Source: Bettongia penicillata ogilbyi (taxonomy: Eukaryota; Chordata; Mammalia; Diprotodontia; Potoroidae). Taken from it: 64,000 nt of DNA. Location: the NCBI GenBank assembly GCA_023548195.1, contig JAJHZJ010000121.1:3782220-3846219 (forward strand), written 5' to 3'. The position numbers were made by a program, and so were the translations under genes. The notes beneath the pieces are model-generated. The model was not told the DNA's origin, ran no database searches, and worked only from the letters and a program-made list of their open reading frames with translations. Positions 23,521 through 39,465 of the stretch are shown here, piece by piece. Position 1 is the stretch's first letter. Each line of letters begins with the position of its first letter.

Positions 23521-24104
23521 AATAAGAGGTGTGAAAGGGGAGATGTTAAGTTTCCTCTAAAGCTGTGTAAGTGGTCACAGCAAACTCACATGGCATGAAG
23601 ATCTTGAATTCTGGGATTTTCTGCTTTGACCCCTGTCCTTTCCCACTCTCCGTATCCCTGAGTCATGGCTTTCATTCTCTTTAGCCTTCCCCCTTTTCAC
23701 AGTTCATCGACACTATCCTCCCTTCAGTTGCAAGGCACTGCCTGCTGTCCTGTGATTTTTTGTTCCTTTCTCTTTTAAGTGTTCTTGTCTTGCTTATCTT
23801 CAGCTTTGGGCCATCCCCATCACATATGTTCTTCTGTTACTACTTTCAAGCTACTGAATGATGACAGAAAAAGTTGTGAAATTGCCTGAGAGTTTTGCAG
23901 ATCCTTGCTACGGAACATCAGTGGGCCATCATTGTTATACAGGTTTCTCTTCATTAAAATTCCTTCTCCTCACAATGGCTATTATAAGACTTCTTTCCCC
24001 TGAGCTTCTGACTTTACTTCCAATTTCTGCTTTCTCATCAGACGCCCTTGCTGCCTGTGTAGAACAAGCTCTAACCCTGAATTTAAGAGAGGACCGGGTT
24101 CTGC
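23521..24104. other. Intronic sequence, no gene recognised
   Basis: Pyrimidine-rich on +. It has the look of an old sense LINE (possibly L2), but no motif is decisive. Confidence 0.4.
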
Positions 24105-24300
24105 TTCCGTCTGACATTTAGCTCTGTGGCAGTAAACGAGATATTTAACCTCTCGGAAACTCATTTTTCTCATCTGCGAACCAGGAAAAATCATATATGT
24201 AGTATTTCCCTCACAAATTATGGTTAGACTGTAGTGAAATAACATGTAAAATGCTTTGCAAACTTCAAAGTGTTACATAAAGGACAATTACTAGTATTAA
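24105..24300 (+). repeat. MIR-like CORE-SINE 3' part
   Basis: 'tttttctcatctgcgaacca' and 'aaaatgctttgcaaacttca' are the MIR tail. Confidence 0.7.
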
Positions 24301-24819
24301 TACTGAAATTGAGACCATCATGCCTACTCTTATCTTTCAGTCTTTATCCCTTAGACCTTTCTGTAGCTTCCCTCATCCTTTTCCAAAGTCCCTAAAGATA
24401 TGGTACCTTCCCTTGTGAAACCAGCACCCCAACCCCCAAATTAAATCCTGTATACTATCTCCTCATAATGAAGCTTTGAACTTCACCTCTCCTTCTTATC
24501 TTCAGTTTGTCTCTATTTACTTCTTGTTCTTCTGCTGCATAAGAATAGGCGCAGATTTCCTTTATCTTAAATGAACTAAAGAACAGACAAAAAACTTCTC
24601 CAACACCCTCTGTTCTGTGGGTCAGTAAACATTTATTAAGTAACATATACCAGGCAAAGTATTGGATATGCAAAAAAACCACCCCTCTCCCCCTTCCCCC
24701 AAAAGAAAAAACAAAAAAACAGTGCTTTCTCTCTAGGATCTAACAGTCCAACTGAGGAGGTGATATGTAAACAGCTACGTACAAAGTATGTATGTTTTAA
24801 TATTCAACAGAAGGCAGAT

Positions 24820-25540
24820 GCTAGTATTTAGAGAGGTCAGATTCTTTTCATTGAAGATGTCATTTTACCTGGAACTTGAAGGAAGCTAGGAGGTGAAAAA
24901 GAGGAAGGAAAGCATTCCGTGCATGATGGACAGTCAGAGAAAGTGCCTGGAGTCAGGTGATGAACTTTCTTGTGGAAGGGACAGCAAAGATGCCATTAGT
25001 ACTAGACTGCAGAGAACTTCTTGGGGTTTTAGGGTGGAAGGAGACTGGAAAGGTAGAGGGCCATTATGAAATACTTTGCTCCAGGAGGTATTGATAGGGC
25101 ACCGGAATTTATTGAATGGGAGAGTTACATGTTTGGATCTGTGTCTTTAGGAAGATTAATTTGGCATTTGAGTGAAGAATGGATTGGAGTGGGGAGAAAC
25201 TTGTAGCAGGGAGACTAACCATCAGGTTATTGTGATAGCCCAGGTGTGAGGGCATGAGGGCCATTACCTGAATGATGACAGTGTAAGAGGAGAAAAGGGG
25301 GTATATATGAGAAGGTTACAGTCATAAATTGACAGGATTTGGCAGCACATGGGACATGATGGGGTGAAAGAAAGGGAGAAGTCAAGAATGACACGGCTTT
25401 CAAGCATGGGAAACTAGGAAGGATGATGGTTCCCTTGCTGGTAATAGAGAAGTCTGGAAAGAGAATCATTTTAGAGGACTAAGATAATGAGTTCAGTTTT
25501 GGACAGGTTTGAGTTTAACATGCTTTATAAAGACATCTAA
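24820..25540. repeat. Unassigned old interspersed repeat, member 1
   Basis: Shares scattered wording with 40840-41128 plus 41643-41760: 'ggaagattaatttggcattt', 'gcagggagactaaccatcag' and 'gtgatagcccaggtgtgagg' here against 'ggaagatca', 'gcagaaagactaaggttatt' and 'gcaatagtataggctagaag' there. It appears to be a family common in mammals that I cannot name with certainty. Confidence 0.55.
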
Positions 25541-26769
25541 TTCAAGATGTTAAGTTACCAAATGATTTCTCCGTATTCTGAATGTAAACACAAAATAAAA
25601 GCATTAGTATACAAATGTCAGTTCATAAAAAGATAATTCTCTGCCAAATCGTGAATCAATTCATATTACTTGATTTTTTAAAATAATATTATTATAATAA
25701 ATTTTGCCTGTTACTTTCAAAACCATCTTGCTTTTTATGTTTCCTTCTACATTTCCTTGTTTTCTTATGTTCATTTGAAAATGTTTCTATGACTCTCTTT
25801 TTGTAGGGGTGAGGATCATTATGGCTAATTCCTCCTCCCTCTTTCCCTCCATCCTCAAAGAAATTAACCAGGAGAAATTAAAAAACAAACAATTACCCAA
25901 ACTTTATAGCTAGTAAGCAGAGATAAGCAAAATGAGTGTGCATAGTGACCTTATCTGAAAATGTGTTTCTTTTTCTGTGAACTGTCTACAACTTCTCTGT
26001 CAGAGAAGGTGGGAATCTTGCTTTGTCATGGGTCCTCTGATGTCGTTGACTCCTGTATTGATCATATTTCTTAATATGATCATTTTTCAAAGTGGTAGGT
26101 GGTTTTTTTAACTGTTGTCTCCATATAAATTGCTGTAATTATGCATATTTAAGTCTGTGTCAGGTCCAAGGATTTTCTGAAATCATCTCTTAGGTTTTTG
26201 GTTTTTTTTGTGGTGAAATATTTTGCTAGTTTATTTTGTGCAATTTTTTTTTACAAAAATTCTTGAAATATCTGCCAGCACCAAATAGTACAAAATATAG
26301 AACAAATCTTGTTCACTATAAATAAATGAAAACAAACCTGGCAAGGAAACATTTAGATTTAGAACAGAGCTGTTCGTTAGTTGCTTTAAGAATTTCATTT
26401 CCTCACCAGTGAGTAGTTTGATGGCTAACAGCATTATTACCTGCCAAGTGAGCTCTGCTAGAAGTCTCTATCCTTTTTTGATAAAATTTGTTTAGAACCC
26501 CTCTTGTGTAAGACTTGTGGAAATATGGATTCTCTAAAAACTAAATTCTTTCAGGAGGGAAATTTCACAGAAACAATAGACTGCCAGTAAACACTTTGAG
26601 AGTATATGTGTAACAGATGAAGGTGGGGTGGGGTGATGGCTGAATAAGTTACTCATGAGATAGTCACCGTTTTCCTCTATAATCAAGCTTTTACTACACA
26701 TATCCAGGTAGGTGGGTAAGTCCCAATTAAACAGAAGGCTCACTGAAGAAACAAAACCACCACCTTCAT
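25541..26769. other. Intronic sequence, nothing recognised
   Basis: No ORF with homology and no clear repeat family. Confidence 0.45.
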
Positions 26770-27480
26770 TTTTTCCCTTTCTTGCAAGTTATTTTTTAAC
26801 TTTTTTGGAAGAGTTGCAATACCTTGCTTCCCAGAAAACTGTTTGTTTTTCCTGATCCTTTTGTCTGCTCTTGATAAGTGCCTTTAGGTCTCCTGATTCA
26901 TCCCCAAGGCCCAGCTCCTCCTGGATTTTTCTGCTTCGTTGGCTTCTTCTTGAGCCCTCCTTTCCCTAGCATTCACTTTTTGCTTTGACTCCTTGAGGGA
27001 GGCTCTGTAGGGCGGGAGTTCTCTGGAATCAGTGGCCTGCTGGATGATGCTCTGGATTCTGGGCTTGACCTCACACTCCGCTCAGGGGCAACTGCAGGAT
27101 CTGGTCCGTGTTGCCCTCAAAGTCTACGTAGGCTTGTTTGATATCCACCAGCTAGCCCAATGTATTTGTCCTTGAAGCTCTTAATGTTGTCCAGGGTTAT
27201 CTTTCAGAAGAGCAGCCTCCAATAGGCTGCCCAGTGCAGTCCAGGAGCAACGTGCCCACTTCCTTGTCTACCATGCCCTGTTCATTGTTAACCATGTGTT
27301 TCACTGGGTTGCGCAGCACTGTGTAGACCTGGCCCAGGATCTGCGGGGAACAGTGGGCAACTTTGACCCCCTTCCCTGCCTCCTATGGCCCCAACCCCAG
27401 GAGGACAGAGGGTTTGTGCAGGGGTGGGGGGTGGGGATCCCTAGCCCTGGGACACCACCCCCTCCCAGGGGCCATGGCCG
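26770..27480 (-). pseudogene. DNAJC9 processed pseudogene (decayed)
   Basis: Intronless antisense remnant of DNAJC9, the nuclear J-domain histone chaperone/HSP70 co-chaperone. From high to low coordinates the minus strand gives QILGQVYTVLRNPVKHMVNN, EQGMVDKEVG, a stop, [73 protein letters not shown] and EARYCNSSKKVKK. This follows the order I recall of DNAJC9 from the end of the J domain to the lysine-rich C-terminus. Stops and frame changes occur throughout, and the N-terminal J-domain part beyond 27350 is GC-rich and barely alignable. Lack of introns marks it as retrocopied, presumably by L1. A T20 run at 27485-27504 just outside is probably the tail of another antisense insertion rather than of this pseudogene. 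Confidence 0.85.
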
Positions 27481-27484
27481 GAGC

Positions 27485-27504
27485 TTTTTTTTTTTTTTTT
27501 TTTT
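27485..27504. repeat. T20 homopolymer (probable tail of an antisense retroelement)
   Basis: Twenty T residues followed by pyrimidine-rich sequence to about 27670. This is the arrangement expected for a minus-strand element that truncated the 5' side of the DNAJC9 pseudogene. Confidence 0.6.
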
Positions 27505-27671
27505 AACTTTTTCTAATACTTACTTTTCCCTCTTTTACTGCTCTCCTCCCCCTGCTTTCAGGACCAAGAAGTTTATTTTATGTATAACTGTTCCCTCTTC
27601 AGTATTATCCTCTGTCCCCATATCATCCCTATTTGTTTCTCAGTTGTTTCATGGTTATCCTTACCAAAGTG

Positions 27672-27672
27672 G

Positions 27673-27706
<34 letters not shown>
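27672..27706. repeat. (TG)n microsatellite
   Basis: Pure TG repeat. Confidence 0.96.
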
Positions 27707-28260
27707 TCCTCATTTATTTCATGTAAGAATGAGATTCGTTTCGTGTGTATTTGCTCCCACTTCCGTGTTTGTATACTCTTCTACTCATGTGCCCTGACTA
27801 TAAGAAATAGCAAGTTCCATCCACCTTTTGTTCGTTTTTTTTCTTCGCTATCTTATATGCTTTTATGTATATGTTATATTTACCGTTCTAAATGTTAAAC
27901 TTCCTCAGGGCAGAACTTCTATCCTTTTTTGTCTTTGTATCCTTTGTTTCTAGTCCCATGACATGTTTGTGGTAGGAGCTCAGTTTTTATTAGATTGTAC
28001 TGAATTATCTTTTTTCTCCTTTTAGTCCGTTTTTAATATCTCAATAAATAGAAATAGAGAAAATTATAGAAAAAGTTCTATATAAATTTTCTCACTTTAC
28101 CCTATCTTTTTTTTTTCTTATAATCATACCCATGTCTCAAGGTTTCTGTTCTGTTTGATTTATTAGCTTGTAGTTCTGTAGCTTGACTTATCTACAGGAC
28201 ATTTCCACTTTTCTATATTATTCTCACCTGAAATGTACCACTCATTTTTTAAACAGATTG
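27707..28260. other. Intronic sequence with L2-type 3' end
   Basis: The stretch 27890-28010 ('cttcctcagggcagaactt', 'ggtaggagctcagtttttat') resembles an L2 3' terminus; the rest is unassigned. Confidence 0.45.
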
Positions 28261-28431
28261 TAGGGGTAGGGAACCTGTGGCTTTGATGCCCTCAAGCATG
28301 ACCCTTTGACTGACTGAATCCAAACTTTACAGAGCAAATCCCCTTAATGGAAAGATTTGTTCTGTTAAGTTTCTATTCAATCAAATCACTTGAGGACTAG
28401 CCACATGTGGCCCAGAGGTTCCCCACCCCTG
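28261..28431. mobile_element. Foldback hAT-type MITE
   Basis: 171 bp with inverted termini: TAGGGGTAGGGAACCTGTGG at the left and, reverse-complemented, CAGGGGTGGGGAACCTCTGG at the right. The interior is also roughly palindromic ('ctgaatccaaactttacaga' against 'ttctgttaagtttctattca'), so the whole unit could fold into one long hairpin. The wording matches non-autonomous hAT elements abundant in marsupials. The flanking octamers do not match, so the target duplication has decayed. Confidence 0.8.
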
Positions 28432-29600
<1,169 letters not shown>

Positions 29601-29919
29601 TGAGATCCTGTCTAAAATATCGTCTTGATGCAAATTATAGTTACCAGAATGTTATTAAACTGACATCCTGAAAGTTACTAAAGGTAAAATGAAGAAATTA
29701 GATAGCTGTGGGCTTTTTAAAAATTATTTTTGGTAGAAAAAAAGAACTATGTAGAAAATTTCCTTTTTCTTTGGTTTTTATAGTGATTGTGAAAATTTGT
29801 GATATATGTAATCGAATTTTACCTTTTTGAATATCATAAAAGGGTTTCCTTTTCATTTAAAAATATTTTTCTCAGGTTATGTACCTTGGTCCTATGCTTT
29901 TAGAGATTATCTAGTTTAA

Positions 29920-30055
29920 TGACTTTGTTTTGCAAAGATGGAAGCTGAGGTCAGTAGAGAGCAAGTTATTTTTACGCTGACCACATTGCTAGTTTTAGTG
30001 GTAAAGCTAGGAATAAACCCTAGTTCCCCTGACTACTAGTCCCACATTAGATTTG
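29920..30055 (+). repeat. MIR-like CORE-SINE fragment
   Basis: 'gaagctgaggtcagtagaga' and 'gctaggaataaaccctagtt' are MIR-tail wording. Confidence 0.6.
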
Positions 30056-30079
30056 TTCCGTGACCAAGCTACACTTGTA

Positions 30080-30640
30080 TCCCAGAGAGATCAACAAAAG
30101 AGGAAAAGATATTCTATGAATAAATAGAGTTTTAGCAACTCTTTTTGTGGTAGCAAAAAACAACTAAGGAAATGGCTATTAATTGAGGAATGACCGAACA
30201 AATTGTGTTATATCAATGGAATAGTATTGTCCCGTAAGAAATGAGGGAAAAATTGATTTCAGAAAGACTTTGAAAGACATGTGTGAACAGATGCAGAGTG
30301 AAGTGAGCTGGATCAGAACAGTTTATAACGTCAGCATTGTAAGAAGCAGTTCTGAAAGACTTAAGAACTGTGGCCAGCTACGTGATCAACATGACTGTAG
30401 AGCCCTGGTAACGAAGAATTCTATTTACTTCATGCTAGATGTATTCCTGCGCAGAGTAAGAAAAGTACTTTTGGCTGTGGCCGGTATGGGAATAGATTTG
30501 TTTAGTGGTGCTTATGTGTGTATGTTTTCCTCCTTCCTTCCTATATGTAAAACAGATGAAAAAATTAATTAAAAAGAAACACCAAAAGCAACAAAGCTGT
30601 TAAGATGGATAAGGATGAAGAATAGATTATAACTTTTTTC
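30080..30640 (+). mobile_element. L1 ORF2 C-terminus plus 3' region (sense)
   Basis: Same L1 tail as at 11485: 'ctctttttgtggtagcaaaa', 'aattgaggaatgaccgaaca', 'gatttcagaaagactttgaa' and 'gatgcagagtgaagtgagct', corresponding to the MQSE(V/T) end of ORF2. Decayed by stops. Confidence 0.78.
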
Positions 30641-30829
30641 AATAAAGAGATCTTTTTTTGCTTTGGAGAGAATACTTATATTCAAAAAGTCCAATTTACA
30701 AGTATAAGATAAGACAAAATGGCTATAATAGGACAACATTTGTCAGAAAAAATATCTGGAAATTTTAGTAGATTGAAAGGACAGTGTGAATTAGCAGTAT
30801 AATATGTTAGCTAAGGAATCTAATGTGAT

Positions 30830-31345
30830 CTTGTGCTGCATTGAGAGACTAACTTCTAGGAATCATAAGGTGATATTCAGACTGTACTCTGCCCAAGTCA
30901 GGACTCATCTGAAGGGTTTTATTAATTTCTGGTTGCCATATTTTAGAAAAGATTTAATAAGCTCAAGAGAAGCCAGAGAAGGGTACCTAGTATGGTAAAG
31001 GACCTCAGGTCTATCCTGTATGAAGAATGATTGAAGGGATGGAAGATATTTAACTTGGAAAACACTCAGAATGACTGTATGGTTATCTTAAGGTATTTGA
31101 AAGACTGTACTGTAGAAAATGGATTCATTATTTCCTCTTTGACCCCTTATGTCATAACTTGGACTATTTGGTTGATGTTATGCAGAGGCAAAGTTCACCT
31201 TGACTTTAATGAAACCTTTCTAACAAAACTATCTAAAAGTGGAATCTGCCACTGGAGACAGTAGGTTCTTCCTCATTAAAGATCTTTAAGTAGAGGGTAT
31301 TAATTGGACTAAATGGCCACTTCCCAAATTCTGAAATGTTTTGAT
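30830..31345 (+). mobile_element. L3/CR1 LINE relic (sense)
   Basis: Translated with gaps it follows the CR1/L3 RT C-terminus: 'aggactcatctgaagggttt' (VRTHL-F), 'ttagaaaagatttaataagc' (FRKDLISS), 'gccagagaagggtacctagt' (a QRR-T-M counterpart), 'ttaaggtatttgaaagactg' (a KYLKG counterpart) and 'aaaagtggaatctgccactg'. Very old; many stops. Confidence 0.7.
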
Positions 31346-33474
<2,129 letters not shown>

Positions 33475-33599
33475 TGATGCCTGAACAGTCCTGGAGGTTA
33501 CTCCACTTATTTTCACTAGTAGGGTGAAAATACTTGCAAATGGTCCAGAAGAAAGTTTCAAATTATACAGAAAATGAGTACTATAATTGAATTAAGGAG

Positions 33600-33790
33600 G
33601 CACTTGGTTTTTGGTCAGTGTTGTAAGATACATTTTATGACTCTGGACAAGTCTCTTTAACTACCTGAGTCTCAGTTTTTTCATATGTAAAATAGAGTTT
33701 TTAATAGTATTTGTACTACTTTAGCTCACAAAAGTATTATGTGGAAAGGAAACACTTTGCCTAACTGAAATTATTATATAATCTCATGTT
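33600..33790 (+). repeat. MIR-like CORE-SINE
   Basis: 'gactctggacaagtctcttt', 'gagtctcagttttttcatat' and 'aaatagagtttttaatagta' are the MIR core. Confidence 0.72.
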
Positions 33791-34379
33791 AAAGATTTGT
33801 GTTGTGGTAGTCTGGATCTATTTGTATAGACTGGTCTGTTTCCATTTTAGAATATCTGTAATTTTGTAGCATCAGTGGATTCTGTGGCATTTACAGAGCA
33901 TATTTGGGGGTCTCATAGGGGAATGGAGAGAGACATGGTAGGTATGAGTAACCTGCAGCCTGTACTGGGAGAGGGACTGAAGTAGAAGATTCCTATCAGG
34001 GAACGTATGGTAGGAAATGAAGATAGGCTGGTCACGTGACAAGAGTGAGAGAGTGTTAGATGTACAGCACTAGGATGACAATGGCACTCTTGGGATTTCA
34101 AGAGAAAGTCAAGAGGGCCTCTACCGCATTGGGTAAACTTTCTGTAGTCAACTTAATGGATAAAAGTCACAAAATTGGTAGCCATGGATGGGTTGTGATC
34201 GGCATTATTGAGAGAACTTCTGAGTCTATGAGATCACAAATCTCTGGGTATTTGGGTTTTCAGGCTCATCTTGACCTCTACCCTATCAGCAAGTATTTAA
34301 GTGCCTGCCATGTGCTAGGCATGGAAAATATAAAAAACAGAAATGGAATACTTTCTGCTGTGAAACTAGCCTCTATAAT
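33791..34379. other. Intronic sequence, nothing recognised
   Basis: No gene; the ORF that runs through 34060-34659 overlaps an L2 remnant and has no domain. Confidence 0.45.
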
Positions 34380-35250
34380 TTCCAGTGAACTCTTTATACT
34401 AAAACTCTTGATCTTTTCTCAACCTTTACCCTTCTTCAGCTCTGAAGTGCTGATCCCTTTCTCCTGGACCTTCTGTCCTCTCTGGGTTTTCATGATACTT
34501 TGGATCTTCTTGGTTTTCCTCTTTATGTACCCAAACATTCTTGGTTCTCTTTTCTTGTACTTTATCCATGTCTTATCCTCTGTTAGTGTGTTGGCAAGGT
34601 TCTCTGCTGGGTCCCCTTTTCTCTTTATTATCTCATTTGGTGATCATGTTAACTCCTAAGGATTCAAATGTCTTTATGCAGGTGATTCTCAGATCTATAT
34701 ATCCATCCCTATTCTCTCTATTGAGCTATAGCCGTATTTATCCAATTGCCTCTTATGCATCTCAATGTCTTGAGCCATCTCAGACTCAACATGTCAAAAA
34801 AACACATTGTCTTCTTCCTAATACTACTGTCCAGGTTATCATCCTTGTGTCATCCTGGAGTTTTAACTCTCATTTTTTCTGCATGCCCATCCATTACCAA
34901 ATCTTGTCATTTTTTTGCATAATATCTCTAATATACTTCCCATACTTTTACTCATATAACTACATTTGTAGTTGAGGCTCTCATCACCTTTCTCCTGGAT
35001 TATTACAAAAGCTGTCTCTTTGCCTCATATCTCTCCCCACTCCAATCTGTCCTCCACTTAGATGATTTTTGTAAAATATAAGCCTGATCACATCACCCTC
35101 CTTCTTCAGTGAATTTCAGTGACTTCCTGTTACCTCCAACATCAAATATAATGACATTTTTTTTCCTTTTTTCTTTTTGCATTTAAAATCCTTTATAAAC
35201 TGGCCCTTTCCTTTCCAGCCTGCTTATACCTTGCTTCTTTCTATAAGCTC
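34380..35250 (+). mobile_element. L2 LINE relic (sense), ORF C-terminus and 3' end
   Basis: Follows the L2 ORF2 C-terminal order: QVIILVSSWSF (an LGVILDSSLS counterpart) near 34830, 'tgaggctctcatcacctttc' plus LSPLQS-like 'ctctccccactccaatctgt', 'gcctgatcacatcaccctcc', 'ttcagtgacttcctgttacc' and 'atcaaatataatgac'. Frames are broken. Confidence 0.75.
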
Positions 35251-35254
35251 TATA

Positions 35255-37150
35255 ATCCATTGCATTGAATAAGTATATTAGTTTAAGGAGAATTTTCATT
35301 TTTATTATATTGACTCTGCCCACTCATGAACAATTTATATTTTTCAAATTATTTAAATATGATTTTATTTGTATAAAAAGTGTTTTAAAATTATGTTCAT
35401 GTAATTCCTGGGTTTATCTAGGCAGATATACTCCCAGTTATTTTACAGAAGTAGCAGTTATTTTAAATGGGGTATCTCTTACTATTTCTTTTTCAGGGTT
35501 TTATTGGTGATATATAGAAATGCTAATGATTTATGTGGGTTTATTGTATATCCTGCTGTTTTGCAAAATTATGTTTCCACTTTTTAGTTGTATATCTGGG
35601 ATTTTCCAAGTATATTGTCTACAAAGAGGAAATAGTTTTAGGACCCCAATGCCCATTTTGCCCCATTGATTCCTGCAGTTTTTATTTCTGTTATAGTTTA
35701 TTATAACTATTATATTTTTATTATTTGTTATATATTATTATACTGATGTATTGTTATATATGTCATACTATTATAGTTTTACTGTATGTTTCCATATGTA
35801 AATTCATTTAGCTTTTCCGTTAAAAATTTGGATACAACACACACATACATACATACATATACACACACACGCATATTATATATATTTATATATGAGAGAG
35901 AGAGCTCATTTGATTACTATAGGAATCGTATTGCTGTTGATTCATTTTCTTTGATTCCTTTTATCATAATATAGTTTCCCTGTTTATCTCTTTTAATGAA
36001 ACTCAGTTTAACTTTGACATAATTATTACTTCCCATGCTTTTTTTCCTGCGTCAGTTGAAGTATAAAAAATTCTATTCTAGCCCTTTATTTTTACTGTAT
36101 ATGTATCTCTCTTTTAAAAATTTCTTGTAAACAATGTATTGTTGATTCTGGTTTTTAATCCATTCTTCTATCTGTTTCTGTTTCATGGGTGAGTTCAAAG
36201 TTATAATTGTTAGTTGTGATTTCCCTCCATTCTACTTTTCATCACTCGTTATCCTTCTATCGCTCTCTCTTTACCCTATCCCTCCTTAAATATCTAATTG
36301 ACTTCTAACCACTGCCTCCCCAATCTGCATCCCTTCTAATTCCTCTCTTTTCTTCTCTCTTACCCTTCTGTTCCTTAACTTACCAAACCTTCAGAATCCC
36401 TCTCTTATCCTTTCCCATTATCCTCCTATTTCTTGATCTGCATATCCTTCTAGGAGTCCTTCCCTCACCCTCTCCCCTTGCCCTTCTATTTCTCTGTAAA
36501 TCTTTAACTTAGTTCTGATGAGAATAAAGTTCTACCAGACTTCTACTTGCTTCTGTCTCTATAACAGTTCTTCTATCCATGCCTCATTTCTATGAGATAT
36601 TTGCTCCATTTTACTTCTCCCTACTCAATTTTATTTTTTAGGATCGTCTAATCAGACTCAACTCAATCCTAAGCCTTTTATTTTTGCATGCTCTTCCAAA
36701 CTATCCAAGAACATTCGTAAAAGTTTCAGGTAAATTTCTCTTATATAAGAAGTAAAGATTTTGACCTTATTAAGTCCTTTATAATTAGTCTTTAATAATT
36801 ACCTTCTTATATTTTTCCTGAGTCTTGATAGGTCAAGTTTTCTATTGAGTTCTGGTCTTTTCTTCACAAGTGTCTGAAAATACCTTAGTTCCCTTCATTT
36901 CTATCTTTTTTCCCCACTCAGGATAATGCACAGTTAAGTTATGCTGGTTTAAGTTATCCTTGGTTGCAAGTCCAGCTAATTTTTTCTTCGGAATATAAGT
37001 GTTCCATGACCTTTAATCTTTTAATGTTGATGCTGTTAAATCTTGTGTTATCCTGACTGTAGCTCTATGGTATTTAAATTTAAATTATTTTTAGCACAAT
37101 TATTGGATTCTCCTAAAGTTTTAGCTATTTGCCTTGATATGAACTTCTGA
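35255..37150 (-). mobile_element. Antisense old L1: ORF2 pieces to ORF1 3' end
   Basis: From low to high coordinate: ORF2 antisense ('ttttattatattgactctgc' through 'tacaaagaggaaatag', 35265-35640), AT-rich simple sequence with CACACA/TATATA at 35835-35900, a probable endonuclease N-terminal piece near 36100-36190, a pyrimidine-rich interval (36230-36500), then ORF1 3'-end wording ('gttctggtcttttcttcaca', 36845-37080) shared with the HAL1-like copies. Internal deletions are evident because the ORF2 portion is far too short. Confidence 0.65.
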
Positions 37151-39418
37151 ACTAGTATTCAGAGGCTGCTCCATGAAGTCACCCATCAATGGCTGGCTAA
37201 ATTCTTATACAGTTACAGTATTGAGTACTGCAGGTTCAGTTGTATTATTTAGAACAGTTTTGTCTAATAGTTTTTATATTTAAGGTACTTTGCTAATTTA
37301 TATTTTCTTCTGCCTTCTATATGGAAATAATCATAAATCTGATGATCATAGAGAAATGTAAAAATTGTTTATAAACAATAAATGAAAATTGGAAATAAAT
37401 GGTGTAGTCATTAAGTTCCTAAGCAGTTTAGAGGAGGCAAAGATTATTTCTGTCTAGTAGTTTAAGGAGAGCTTTGTCAGGATTTTGGAATTTTGGAGGG
37501 TCTTGAAGATTGGTTAACATTTGGTTTGATCAATAAAAAGAGAGAGGCCATCCCAATCAGTGAGCATTGGTTTTGATTTAGGAAAGTCTACAACTAAGGA
37601 ATTTTGAGTTTTTAAATATGATTGAGTCAGGGACTTTTGTTCTCTCTAACCAGCAAGTCAGTTGATTTCACTGCTATTTATTCATTATTATAGTACTCTT
37701 TGTACTGCAATCTGGAGAAAGAATCTATTTTTTTAATCGAATGCCTTGTTTCATCATTCTGCTGTTTATCCAGTGACATACCATACAAGTGATTGAAATG
37801 TTTTCTGTTTTTATACTTGCTCCAGTATAATTGTATCTGTTTCTTTGGCCTCAGTTAACTATCTCATTCCCACAAGTTCTTTTTCTGCATTTTTTGGTTT
37901 ACCTCTTGCCAACTTTTCCTGGTTCTATCAAATGAATTATTGTTGGTGTTCTTCATTTTTACACGTTCTTCATTGTCATAGATGTTTATGCCAGATTCAG
38001 TATCTATTTGTCACTTGCATCTAGATATTTTTCACATGATTTTTACTACATTTAATTTCCACTCATTCCCATGAGTTGAATGAGCTATATTTTAGAATTA
38101 TTTAAAGCATATAAATTTTAGACTTTTAAATAATCAGATTATTTTGGCTTAAAAAAATGTTAAATTACTAAGACCATTTATGTTTTTCTTTAAAGTCTCC
38201 TAAAATTTCTGGGGAAGATAGAAAATACTTTGTGTATATGTTATATATGTTTTTTAACCTCTGTTTTGTTGTGTAAAACATAGAAATTTTTCCTAAAACT
38301 TTTTTTCAGATTGAGTAAGGAAGAATTAGTTTTGATTTTACAGAGGTCTTCAGTAATGAAGATCCTTGGTTTAAATCTTTCACTGATAGACTTATCTGAA
38401 GTACAGAATAGCAGGTAGGACATAGAACATTAACAAAACCAAGACATAAATCCAATGATCAGCATTGGACCCATTATTTTTCTTTCTTTGAATCTCCAAA
38501 ACGATTTTTAAAGCACAATGGGATATATAAAAAGACTTCTTATGTATCCAGTACTAATAACAATCTAATTACTGGTTTCAAATATGAGTTTTGCTCCTGT
38601 CTGACAGCAGGATTTCATAACCTCTGGGTGGTTTTCTTATTTTGGAACCACGATTCTGAGGTGTCAGAGTCCGTAAGCTCTTGTTAACTCAAATAATGGT
38701 TATAGAAGGCAATGTACTTGATTTTCTTTGTCACCCCAGAACTTCAAAGTAGATACACTTTGCATAATAATGTTATTTCAGATATTCAGGATTTCATTTT
38801 AGTAGGTTGGGCTGGTTAATTGTTTTGTGTTTTTGTTTCAGGTCCAATCTCTGAGATTTACTTGTTCATAGTTCTTATCTGACAAGAAGTCTCTAATGAG
38901 TGTGTCAGTTTCCTTAACAGATGTTTCATTTCTTTTTTGCAATTGAAGATACAAATTCCTTATAATGTCTCCCTTGATTTTTTTATTGAGAGCTTGAGGC
39001 ATTTTGACAGCTGCTTAGTAATTTTTAGTGGGAATAATTTTGATTTGTAATATGGCCTGCTGAGATATGGGATGGAGCAAATAATTTAGACCCTTTCATG
39101 CTTAGGGGTTGACATCAAACAAGTTAAGCTTAGGCTATATCCTTTTCCCACAAACTTTATTCTTTAATTGCCTTTGTGATGATTACTGTCCTCTTTTATT
39201 CCATATTCAATTTGGGAAAGGTAATATGTTTTTGACTGCTTAGTATTTCTTAAGCTAGTTACCAGAACATCCTGTATGTCTGTTCCTATAATCTATAGTG
39301 CTGTATCTTGTTACAAATCCTTTATTTGTATTCATTTGGCAGCCAGTCTTGGAAATTCTTGAAATTTTGACTTGCTTTTGCATCACTACTTAAATAATCT
39401 CTTGGATTATATCCTATT
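37151..39418. other. Intronic sequence, nothing recognised
   Basis: About 2.3 kb with only short ORFs without domains. It may contain further decayed LINE sequence. No PCCA exon. Confidence 0.45.

Positions 39419-39465
<47 letters not shown>

Noticed and set aside
27296..27898. 200-codon + ORF
   Set aside because: Runs antisense through the DNAJC9 pseudogene, the T20 run and a (TG)n repeat; no coherent domain.
34060..34659. 199-codon + ORF with hydrophobic stretches
   Set aside because: Spans unique intron and an L2 relic; hydrophobicity comes from the pyrimidine-rich strand. No homology or splice context.
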